A stretch of 5,874 nucleotides of DNA from Flavisolibacter sp. (GTDB lineage Bacteria > Bacteroidota > Bacteroidia > Chitinophagales > Chitinophagaceae), in assembly GCA_025936195.1 (NCBI GenBank), contig JAICTW010000202.1:1-5874 (forward strand), written 5' to 3'. Positions 1 to 5,039 of the stretch are shown piece after piece. Under the pieces are notes generated by a model. That model was not told where the DNA came from and searched no databases. It saw nothing but the letters and a program-made list of their open reading frames with translations. The stretch's first letter is position 1. Every line of letters begins with the position of its first letter. Made by a program: the position numbers and the translations under genes.

Positions 1-1
1 G

Positions 2-553
2 CTGACCACCGTAAAGCTTTACCTGGAAACCGCCTCTAAAAAGGCTGATGATCCTTTGATACCACGAAGCATGCAACTCATTAACAGCTCTATTGGGGAG
101 ATACGCAGTCTCTCCCACCAACTATCTGCACCTACGCTGGGCACCCGTTCGCTGGTGGATTCCATCAATGCCCTTATTGAAATGGTTGAAGATTCTACTC
201 ATTTGCATTTTGAGTTTGATTATAATGGATATAGTACACGCATCAACATGAGCCAGAAGCTGGCACTCTACCGCATACTGCAGGAGCAGCTCAATAACGT
301 GGTGAAGCATGCCAAGGCAACAAAGGTTTATGTCTCCCTCTCGCAAAAGGATAACAACGTAATACTAACCGTAAGGGACAACGGCAAAGGCTTTAACAGC
401 AAACTAAGAAAGAATGGTATGGGACTAAACAATATGACCAGCCGCATAAAAGTATTTGGCGGACAGGTGCAGATAGACTCCGCACCGGGACAAGGTTGTT
501 GTTTGAAGGTTACTGCTCCTATTATGAGTTCTGAAGAAATGGAAGCTGCGTAA
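2..553 (+). CDS. Sensor histidine kinase, C-terminal part (5' end outside window)
   Basis: This is the catalytic end of a two-component sensor kinase of the NarL/DegS type (HisKA_3 plus HATPase_c), which autophosphorylates and passes phosphate to a response regulator. The frame is open from the first bases, so the gene begins upstream. A TTG at 56 is internal, not a start. Numbering the 183 visible residues from the window edge, the opening LTTVKLYLETA looks like the stretch just after the phosphoacceptor H-box, which is therefore just outside. The N-box is QEQLNNVVKHA (about 94-104), the G1 box DNGKGF (126-131), the G2 box GMGL (139-142), and a late GQG lies at 163-165. All ATP-binding motifs look intact. 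No transmembrane or PAS region is visible, so the input signal is unknown. A terminator follows 55 bases after the stop, and no response regulator gene follows, so any partner lies elsewhere. Confidence 0.93.
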   Translation: MTTVKLYLETASKKADDPLIPRSMQLINSSIGEIRSLSHQLSAPTLGTRSLVDSINALIEMVEDSTHLHFEFDYNGYSTRINMSQKLALYRILQEQLNNVVKHAKATKVYVSLSQKDNNVILTVRDNGKGFNSKLRKNGMGLNNMTSRIKVFGGQVQIDSAPGQGCCLKVTAPIMSSEEMEAA

Positions 554-607
554 AGTTGTTTTGTGCGTTGCGATTATTAATGTAAGAACATAAATGTGAA
601 AATAGCG

Positions 608-635
608 GCCTCAGATTTTCTGGGGCTTTTTCTTT
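608..635 (+). terminator. Intrinsic terminator of the histidine kinase
   Basis: The arms GCCTCAG (608-614) and CTGGGGC (620-626) form a 7-bp stem with one G-T wobble and a 5-base ATTTT loop. The stem is followed directly by a T-rich run, TTTTTCTTT (627-635). It lies 55 bases after the kinase stop codon in the right orientation to end that transcript, separating it from the downstream gene. Confidence 0.8.
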
Positions 636-636
636 G

Positions 637-662
637 TCCGCCGAAGCTTCAGCAAAGGAGGA
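637..662. repeat. Possible degenerate dispersed repeat around GAAGCTTC
   Basis: Immediately after the terminator the sequence reads TCCGCCGAAGCTTC and then AAAGGAGGA. The 8-base palindrome GAAGCTTC is flanked by partly complementary TCC and GGA ends. It resembles imperfect palindromic intergenic repeats I recall from Bacteroidota genomes, but only one copy is in this window, so the repeat status is inferred. The AAAGGAGG at 654-661 would look like a strong ribosome-binding site, but only a 20-codon TTG-started frame (668-730) follows it. Confidence 0.3.
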
Positions 663-707
663 TTATATTGGGCCAGGGGTTCATCTATCTATTGAGCGTC
701 TGTTGCG

Positions 708-723
708 TCGCACTCTTGTGCGA
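708..723. other. Stem-loop in the spacer upstream of the TPR-like gene
   Basis: TCGCAC (708-713) and GTGCGA (718-723) are exact reverse complements around a 4-base loop TCTT. The stem lies 12 bases before the first possible start (735) of the TPR-like gene. No T-run follows, so it is not a standard terminator. It may be part of a dispersed intergenic element covering roughly 637-735, or a leader hairpin. Nothing else in the 554-734 spacer looks like a gene. Confidence 0.5.
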
Positions 724-734
724 TTGGTAATTCT

Positions 735-1103
735 ATGCACCACTTAAATCAACATTCATTCGTAGTTTTGACAAAAGAGTATATGGGCAAACTTAGCAAC
801 ATCTTCTATGAGGCATACTCAAACATGAACTACAATCATGAATATGCAATAGAAATGTATTCCAAAGAAATAGATCAAAATGCCGAAAATTTTATCGCAT
901 GGAACAATAGAGGTGTCACCAAGATTTATTCAGCTATTTCAAAAAAGGATTCATCATTAATAGATGATGCTACAAAAGATTTCGAAACATCTATAAAACT
1001 GGCAAATGAATACGATGGCAAAGGATTTGAAGGAGCTAAAAAAAATATTGAGTGGGCGAAAAAAATTAAAACTACTTTCGAAGAAGACACCTCAGTTCAA
1101 TAG
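735..1103 (+). CDS. Small TPR-like hypothetical protein
   Basis: This is a 122-residue, all-helical-looking, charged soluble protein without signal peptide or membrane span. Residues about 33-65 (HEYAIEMYSKEID, then AWNNRGVTKIYSAI) and about 78-115 (DDATKDFETSIKLA onward) have the spacing of tetratricopeptide helices. A protein-protein interaction role is therefore likely, but the partner is unknown. The start is uncertain. ATG 735 sits at the edge of a repeat-like spacer, whereas ATG 783 (MGKLSNIFYEA) would give 106 residues and still keep the TPR part. Neither start has a Shine-Dalgarno sequence. The gene ends with TAG one base before the stop of the convergent minus-strand gene. Its base composition is markedly AT-rich (16 G+C in the 60 bases 841-900), unlike the kinase, which suggests a separate origin. 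Confidence 0.7.
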   Translation: MHHLNQHSFVVLTKEYMGKLSNIFYEAYSNMNYNHEYAIEMYSKEIDQNAENFIAWNNRGVTKIYSAISKKDSSLIDDATKDFETSIKLANEYDGKGFEGAKKNIEWAKKIKTTFEEDTSVQ

Positions 1104-1104
1104 A

Positions 1105-1935
1105 CTAAGTTTTTTGATTTCTATCCGAAAAACTATCTGTGGTAGGATTTGCTACAGTCAATTTAAAACAATCTCTATAAGTAAATGGCTGAAATCTTTT
1201 AAACCCGAAACTTATCTGCCAAGGGTCGTATCGATATTCGGGCTGAGGAACAAGATCAAAGTTTACACATATCATCTTTTTCCCGTTATAAAAGTTGCCA
1301 GCTAGTTCTAAATTAAAATCGCCAATAATCTCACTTTTAATTCCACACTTGGATAATTCACTATAAATATTCCCTCTTGGATCAATATGAACTCTAATAA
1401 CTGGTTTATCGAACATCATTGTATATTTTGGATTGGCACATATCTCATAGATATAATTGTCATCGCCAAAGTCACTCATCTTCCAATAATAATGAAAACG
1501 TTTAAAAACCAATCCGAAACCCTCCAAAATTTTCATGTGAAGATTAATATCAGTCTTTGTAATATCCGACCCTAAAAATTGTTTTTGCCCAGAAAAAAGC
1601 GTTGCTACCGTACCAGCGGTTTCACATACTTCATTTGCATCGATAAAAATGAAAAAGTGTTCATCATGCGATTTGATCTTTTCTATGCAAAACTTTGATT
1701 CGTCAATTGTGAAATCATAATCGTCACTAAAGTCCAGAAAAGACTCGACTATAGGTGTTGGACTTGTTTGAAATCGGGTTTCTTTATAGTCATAGAGGCG
1801 CAATATCTTTTTTCTTTCATCAGTGATTGTTTCGAATATGTATTCATTTTTTGAATCATCAAAACATAAAACTGACACATCATATTTTGGATATTTAACC
1901 AACAAATCCAAAACTTCTGAGAATTTATGGCCCAT
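1105..1935 (-). CDS. Hypothetical protein, 276 aa, second gene of minus-strand pair
   Basis: I do not recognise this protein. The frame is open from 2010, but that start would overlap the upstream gene by 38 bases. The ATG at 1935 (MGHKFSEVLDLL) leaves a 37-base gap after the upstream stop and is preferred, giving 276 residues. The protein looks soluble and mixed alpha/beta, and is rich in Phe, Tyr and Asp. No signal peptide, membrane span or catalytic signature is obvious. Visible landmarks are a strand-like HFFIFIDANEVCETAG around residues 93-108, VIRVHIDPRGNIY around 179-191, and an aromatic C-terminal part (EYRYDPWQISFGFKRF, 233-248). It is probably co-transcribed with the 88-residue gene before it. 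It meets the TPR-like gene tail-to-tail, with TAG stops one base apart. AT-rich composition (19 G+C in 1681-1740) matches its neighbours in this block. Confidence 0.72.
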   Translation of the reverse strand: MGHKFSEVLDLLVKYPKYDVSVLCFDDSKNEYIFETITDERKKILRLYDYKETRFQTSPTPIVESFLDFSDDYDFTIDESKFCIEKIKSHDEHFFIFIDANEVCETAGTVATLFSGQKQFLGSDITKTDINLHMKILEGFGLVFKRFHYYWKMSDFGDDNYIYEICANPKYTMMFDKPVIRVHIDPRGNIYSELSKCGIKSEIIGDFNLELAGNFYNGKKMICVNFDLVPQPEYRYDPWQISFGFKRFQPFTYRDCFKLTVANPTTDSFSDRNQKT

Positions 1936-1972
1936 TTGATTCTGTTTTTTTAGGCAGTGTCTCAGTTTAAAA

Positions 1973-2239
1973 TTAATCTTCAACAAAGCGAACAAACTCG
2001 TAAATGCCATCCATCTTTCGAACTTCGCATTTTAATCCTTTGAAATTTGGAAGTTCATACTGGTAATTGTCATTATCTATAGAAATACCAAACTTCTCAA
2101 CAATATTACTTAGATCATCTTTGTACTGAACAGTCTCCCCCCCTTCACTCGGATTGGTTACTGTAAAGAGTATATACGAAAGTGCGGGTTTGTCCATTCT
2201 ATGAAGTTTGGCATCTGTAATTGTTCCTGTGTAGTTCAT
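1973..2239 (-). CDS. Hypothetical protein, 88 aa, first gene of minus-strand pair
   Basis: This small soluble protein starts MNYTGTITDAKLHRMD and ends EVRKMDGIYEFVRFVED. Alternating hydrophobic residues (YILFTVTN, GLKCEVRKMDGIYEFVRF) suggest a compact beta-rich fold; an OB-fold-like barrel is a guess from this pattern only. No catalytic motif or signal peptide is visible. The ATG at 2239 is the first possible start after the hairpin at 2257-2272 and has no Shine-Dalgarno sequence, as is usual in Bacteroidota. The 276-residue gene begins 37 bases after its stop on the same strand, so the two probably form one transcript and may act together. The family is unknown to me. Confidence that it is real rests on length, sensible composition and operon-like spacing. 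Confidence 0.68.
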   Translation of the reverse strand: MNYTGTITDAKLHRMDKPALSYILFTVTNPSEGGETVQYKDDLSNIVEKFGISIDNDNYQYELPNFKGLKCEVRKMDGIYEFVRFVED

Positions 2240-2256
2240 ATAGTAAAATTAAGAAA

Positions 2257-2272
2257 GGCTGATTACTCAGCC
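2257..2272 (-). promoter_or_regulatory. Stem-loop in the leader of the minus-strand pair
   Basis: GGCTGA (2257-2262) and TCAGCC (2267-2272) pair perfectly around a 4-base loop. Read on the minus strand, the stem is followed by TTTCTTAATTTT and then, 17 bases after the stem, by the ATG at 2239. The arrangement resembles a short terminator or attenuator in front of the pair. It also directly abuts the first REP-like repeat copy, so it may instead be part of the repeat cluster. No convincing promoter boxes were found. Confidence 0.4.
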
Positions 2273-2315
2273 GCAAGCTATCTGTAGTCTTCCAACACTT
2301 TCATGATGCAGGCCC
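2273..2315 (+). repeat. REP-like repeat copy 1 (truncated)
   Basis: This copy carries the conserved head AAGCTATCTGTAGTCTTCC and the GATGCAGGCC block, but stops at GGCCC and lacks the GGCCTGAGTC hairpin part. It is joined head-to-tail to copy 2 with no gap, in the same orientation. Confidence 0.8.
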
Positions 2316-2374
2316 AAGCTATCCGTAGTCTTCCATCCTATCACGGTGCTGGCCTGAGTCTGCGACTCAGGTCC
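2316..2374 (+). repeat. REP-like repeat copy 2 (with complete hairpin)
   Basis: This is the fullest copy. The head AAGCTATCCGTAGTCTTCC is followed by about 20 variable bases and then a hairpin. CCTGAGTC (2353-2360) pairs perfectly with GACTCAGG (2364-2371) around a TGC loop, extended outward by one G-T and one G-C pair. The flank after it (CAAAACAGATACTTAA) is also similar to the flank of copy 3. It lies about 150 bases upstream of the Y1 transposase gene. Confidence 0.85.
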
Positions 2375-2426
2375 GTCAAAACAGATACTTAACTATTCAT
2401 CAATACTTCAAACATTTATAATGACG

Positions 2427-2449
2427 GGCTTTAGTTGCAAACTAAAGCC
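2427..2449. repeat. Perfect 10-bp inverted repeat upstream of the transposase
   Basis: GGCTTTAGTT (2427-2436) and AACTAAAGCC (2440-2449) are exact reverse complements separated by GCA. The hairpin lies 77 bases upstream of the Y1 transposase ATG. Y1 enzymes recognise hairpins at element ends, so this could be a recognition structure or a second REP type. No T-run follows, so it is not a normal terminator. Its sequence differs from the GGCCTGAGTC hairpin of the surrounding repeats. Confidence 0.75.
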
Positions 2450-2526
2450 AGCCTTAAACTACAGTCAGTCATTACAGCTTGTGTGTTGCAATAACCAACT
2501 GGTTTCTGTAAGTTTAAATATATCTT

Positions 2527-3084
2527 ATGGCTATGAGCATTGGTGGCTATAAAATTCGGAACAAGGAAGAAGTCCATTTTATCACGTTTGCTGTTGTGGA
2601 ATGGGTTGATGTCTTTACAAGAAAACAATACCGGGATATTGTAATTGATAGCCTCAGGCATTGCCAAAAAGAAAAAGGATTGATCTTATATGCCTGGTGC
2701 ATTATGAGCAATCATGTTCATTTAATGGCAGCAGCCAAAGAGGCTAACCTAAGTGATATTCTTCGTGACTTCAAAAAGTTTACATCCAAACAAATAATTA
2801 CTGCCATCCAAAACAATGAACAAGAGAGCCGGAAGGATTGGATGCTCTCTATCTTTAACCAAGCAGGAGAAAAGAACAGTCGTAACACAGAGCATCAATT
2901 CTGGCGGCAAGACAATCAACCAAAAGAATGCTACAGTCCTCAATTCAGTGTTCAAAAGCTAAACTACATTCATAACAATCCTGTAGAAGCAGGCATTGTT
3001 GAAAAAGCAGAAGATTATTTGTACAGCAGTGCAAGGTGCTATCAGCAAAAGACAGGTGGATTGCTGGAAGTTCATTTTTTGTAG
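2527..3084 (+). CDS. REP-associated tyrosine transposase (RAYT), Y1/HUH family
   Basis: This is a 185-residue single-domain Y1 transposase of the IS200-like/REP-associated class, which nicks and rejoins single-stranded DNA at hairpins. The HUH metal-binding motif is HVH at 63-65 within WCIMSNHVHLMA. The candidate catalytic tyrosine is Y147 in KLNYIHNNPVEAGIV, the usual RAYT context. Other family-like segments are VEWVDVFTRKQY (24-35), FKKFTSKQI (82-90) and FWRQDNQP (125-132). Length and both ends look complete and all key residues are present, so it may be active. The start is ATG 2527; ATG 2533 is an alternative. Unlike full insertion sequences, no second gene or clear element ends were found. 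Instead it lies among five intergenic REP-like copies, two immediately upstream, which fits RAYT biology. The GNAT gene converges on it from downstream. Confidence 0.93.
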   Translation: MAMSIGGYKIRNKEEVHFITFAVVEWVDVFTRKQYRDIVIDSLRHCQKEKGLILYAWCIMSNHVHLMAAAKEANLSDILRDFKKFTSKQIITAIQNNEQESRKDWMLSIFNQAGEKNSRNTEHQFWRQDNQPKECYSPQFSVQKLNYIHNNPVEAGIVEKAEDYLYSSARCYQQKTGGLLEVHFL

Positions 3085-3167
3085 AACAAACTAAATATAG
3101 CAATGGTAATACTAAGGATAGCAACGGGACCCGGATTCTAAAACAATAGCCCTTCAAAAGAAATCTT

Positions 3168-3686
3168 TCAAAACTTCAACAAAGGTTTTATATTCTTCCA
3201 GCCATAACCTCCACGAAACACTCCTTTTTCATCCAACAGTCTTTCACCACCCAATCGTTCATAAAAAAGAATATTAGGATTACCAGGATCGGCAAAGAGG
3301 ATCATGGAGTCTATTTCTCTTTTCAATAAACGTTCTGCAACTTTTGAAACAAGTATGCGTCCCAATCCAAGGCACTGGTACTTTTTCAGAAAGTGTATCT
3401 TGTCCAGAACTCCTTTGTACGGAAGATTTGCATCATAAAAATCATTGCCGGTAGCAAAACCGGCGATCTCACCTCCTTCATGTTGTGCTACATAGCAAAA
3501 CCAGTTGGCCTCCTCTCCGTTAAATCTGTTTCGCCATTGCACTGTCCTTATTTCTGGGGTTGGCTTAGGATGATAATTTGGATAGGTAGCGTTCCATGAT
3601 GTTACATGCACGTGTACCAGTTGCTGAAGATCGGCAGGTGTTGCTTCGCGAATGATAAACGTTCCTTTAGAAGTAAGAATATCCAT
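3168..3686 (-). CDS. GNAT family N-acetyltransferase
   Basis: This is a 172-residue cytoplasmic acetyltransferase of the GNAT fold, which moves the acetyl group of acetyl-CoA to an amine. The substrate cannot be told from the sequence. The N-terminal IIREATPADLQQLVHVHVTSW (11-31) is the typical first strand and helix of the fold. The acetyl-CoA pyrophosphate-binding loop is visible as QCLGLG (104-109, fitting Q/RxxGxG/A), followed by helix RILVSKVAERLL. The motif B region NPNILFYERLGGERL (136-150) follows in the normal place. Length is usual for a single-domain member. The gene stands alone on the minus strand, convergent with the transposase (83 bases between them, no clear terminator seen). 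Upstream lies a repeat-containing spacer. The ATG at 3686 gives the complete fold and no better start was seen. Confidence 0.92.
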   Translation of the reverse strand: MDILTSKGTFIIREATPADLQQLVHVHVTSWNATYPNYHPKPTPEIRTVQWRNRFNGEEANWFCYVAQHEGGEIAGFATGNDFYDANLPYKGVLDKIHFLKKYQCLGLGRILVSKVAERLLKREIDSMILFADPGNPNILFYERLGGERLLDEKGVFRGGYGWKNIKPLLKF

Positions 3687-3742
3687 TGGGTTTTGAAGTT
3701 AGCAACTGACAGCAAGTTTTTAGAATCTTTTAGTGACAACCT

Positions 3743-3800
3743 AAGCTATCTGAAGTCTTCCGTCTTTTACGATGCAGGCCTGAGTCCGCGAGTCAGGTCT
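3743..3800 (+). repeat. REP-like repeat copy 3
   Basis: The head AAGCTATCTGAAGTCTTCC and GATGCAGGCC match the other copies. The hairpin part (GGCCTGAGTC then CGC then GAGTCAGGTC) pairs with one mismatch. The following CAAAACAAATACCTAA matches the flank of copy 2, so the repeated unit extends beyond the hairpin. It stands in the spacer between the GNAT gene start and the first membrane-protein gene. Confidence 0.82.
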
Positions 3801-3820
3801 ACCAAAACAAATACCTAATC

Positions 3821-3870
3821 GCAAGCTATCCATAGTCTTCTACCCTTTTACAAGCTGGCCTGAGTCTGCA
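3821..3870 (+). repeat. REP-like repeat copy 4 (3' arm lost)
   Basis: GCAAGCTATCC, TAGTCTTC and CTGGCCTGAGTCTGCA match the consensus, but after TGCA the second hairpin arm is replaced by the leader of the downstream gene. It follows copy 3 after about 20 bases in the same orientation. Copy 5 breaks off at the same point. Confidence 0.8.
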
Positions 3871-3910
3871 ACCGATCTTTTAACTATCTTCCTATAATCA
3901 AGCCACTACG
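3864..3910 (+). promoter_or_regulatory. Duplicated leader of the first membrane-protein gene
   Basis: From GTCTGCAACC to the TTG start, this stretch matches 4993-5039 in front of the second paralogue without gaps and with only about nine substitutions. Shared blocks include ATCTTTT, TATCTTCC and ATCAAGCCAC. The position just before both starts suggests it carries promoter or translation signals, but no clear match to the Bacteroidota -7 box (TAnnTTTG) was found, so the role is inferred from conservation and position. Confidence 0.4.
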
Positions 3911-4903
3911 TTGGAAGAAAACCAAAACACAACCGAGCAGCAACAACCGCAAAACTTAACTGTAACGGAAGTCAACCAAACTTCCGAAACCGTTCCACCT
4001 GCAACAGTAACAACTCCTGAGTTAAAAGAAGCTTCAACCACTACTGAAACCCAAGCTCAAAATAATCCTGATAACTATCAGCACGAACCTCAAACCGAAC
4101 TAATGGAAGTACACAAGCATCCGCATCATGTAATGCATAAAAAGAAATGGGAAGAATATCTCCTTGAATTCTTCATGTTATTTCTCGCAGTGTTCCTTGG
4201 CTTTATTGCAGAAAATATCAGGGAGCATATTTCTGAAAAATCGCAGGCAGAGGAGTTAGCAAAGAGTTTATATAAAGATGTTTATTCGGATTCTATTATT
4301 ATCAATCAAAAAATACATGGAAGGCTGGAAAAGGAAGATTACATAAAATACTTTGTACAGTATGTCAGCGACAGTGATTTGGTAAATCTTTCGCCCAATT
4401 TTTACCCGGCCTTCACCTCCACTTTTATCAGCACATTAACAATGATCTTTCAACCTAAGGACGGAATAGTGAACCAGCTTAGAAATTCAGGCGCCTTACG
4501 GTATTTTAAAAGCAACAAATTACAGGAAGAAATAGCGCAGATTAGTGTTGATATTGCCAATTTAAGAGAAGGCAACAATGAAGAAGAAGTTTTCCGGGAA
4601 TCTAAGCTGCGTCCATTTCTGATTGCTCATTATGATTATAAATGGTTTGAAGCATTAGCCGCAATGGCTCAACAGAAAGTAAACAGTCCATTTATAGAAG
4701 AATGGTTTAAAAAATTGGATTTAAGGCAACTTAAAAAGCCCGAAATCATCAATGCAACACAAGTAAACTGGAAGGAAGCCGCTAACCTGGCTTCTGAATA
4801 TTTGGTCATTATTCGTGGCTTCCGGCTGATATTATACAATGCTTATGTGAAATCCAATCACCAGTTACTTGAAACACTAAGAGAAGAGTATAACATTAAA
4901 TAA
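3911..4903 (+). CDS. Single-span membrane protein with disordered N-terminus (tandem paralogue 1)
   Basis: This is a 330-residue protein of unknown function. Residues 1-64 are low-complexity, rich in Thr, Gln, Glu and Pro, and probably disordered. A His-rich patch (five His between 68 and 76) and KKKW (77-80) precede one hydrophobic helix, about 83-100, centred on FFMLFLAVFLGFIA. The roughly 230-residue remainder is soluble-looking and helical, with a QLRNSGALRYFKSNKL stretch resembling a motif in Bacteroidota single-span proteins of the DUF6090 type (recalled, not checked). Charge placement suggests the N-terminus is cytoplasmic and the large domain periplasmic. The start is TTG, because the upstream frame has TAA at 3881 and no ATG, and the second paralogue has the same TTG. 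The ATG at 4103 (Met65), just before the His patch, is the main alternative. Confidence 0.8.
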   Translation: MEENQNTTEQQQPQNLTVTEVNQTSETVPPATVTTPELKEASTTTETQAQNNPDNYQHEPQTELMEVHKHPHHVMHKKKWEEYLLEFFMLFLAVFLGFIAENIREHISEKSQAEELAKSLYKDVYSDSIIINQKIHGRLEKEDYIKYFVQYVSDSDLVNLSPNFYPAFTSTFISTLTMIFQPKDGIVNQLRNSGALRYFKSNKLQEEIAQISVDIANLREGNNEEEVFRESKLRPFLIAHYDYKWFEALAAMAQQKVNSPFIEEWFKKLDLRQLKKPEIINATQVNWKEAANLASEYLVIIRGFRLILYNAYVKSNHQLLETLREEYNIK

Positions 4904-4950
4904 CCGGGGAAGCTAAAAACTGATTTCGTGCCAATACAAAAACATCGTCC

Positions 4951-4999
4951 AGGCTATGCGTAGTCTTCAATCCTATCGCGATGCGGGCCTGAGTCTGCA
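4951..4999 (+). repeat. REP-like repeat copy 5 (3' arm lost)
   Basis: AGGCTATGCGTAGTCTTC, then CGATGCGGGCCTGAGTCTGCA, match the family in two blocks. Like copy 4 it ends at TGCA and runs into the leader of a membrane-protein gene. The distance from repeat to TTG is almost the same in both cases, so copies 4 and 5 probably arose with the gene duplication. Confidence 0.8.
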
Positions 5000-5039
5000 A
5001 CCAATCTTTTCATTATCTTCCAACCATCAAGCCACCAAC
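4993..5039 (+). promoter_or_regulatory. Duplicated leader of the second membrane-protein gene
   Basis: This is the counterpart of 3864-3910, similar without gaps up to the TTG at 5040. It includes ATCTTTT, TATCTTCC and ATCAAGCCAC. The 4904-5039 spacer holds only this leader, repeat copy 5 and about 45 unassigned bases; no terminator after the first paralogue is evident. Confidence 0.4.

Noticed and set aside
668..730. 20-codon TTG-started frame after AAAGGAGG (a possible small hydrophobic peptide)
   Set aside because: It is very short, overlaps the stem-loop and repeat-like spacer, and Bacteroidota rarely rely on Shine-Dalgarno sequences; the match is probably accidental.
763..770. TAGTTTTG, a perfect match to the Bacteroidota -7 promoter box
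   Set aside because: No TTG -33 box at a suitable distance upstream, and it falls inside the coding frame if ATG 735 is used. It would make sense only if ATG 783 is the start.
1006..1305. 99-residue plus-strand frame
   Set aside because: It overlaps the TPR-like gene in another frame and then runs antisense to the 276-residue gene, and resembles no known protein.
1936..2010. 25-residue N-terminal extension of the 276-residue protein
   Set aside because: It overlaps the end of the 88-residue gene by 38 bases; ATG 1935 gives normal operon spacing.
2273..2374. Adjacent repeat copies as a CRISPR array
   Set aside because: Copies are imperfect, spacing is irregular, no unique spacers of constant length lie between them, and no cas gene is present.
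3122..3134. CGGGACCCG as a terminator between the transposase and GNAT genes
   Set aside because: The 4-base arms are separated by a single base, so no hairpin can form, and there is no T-run on either strand.
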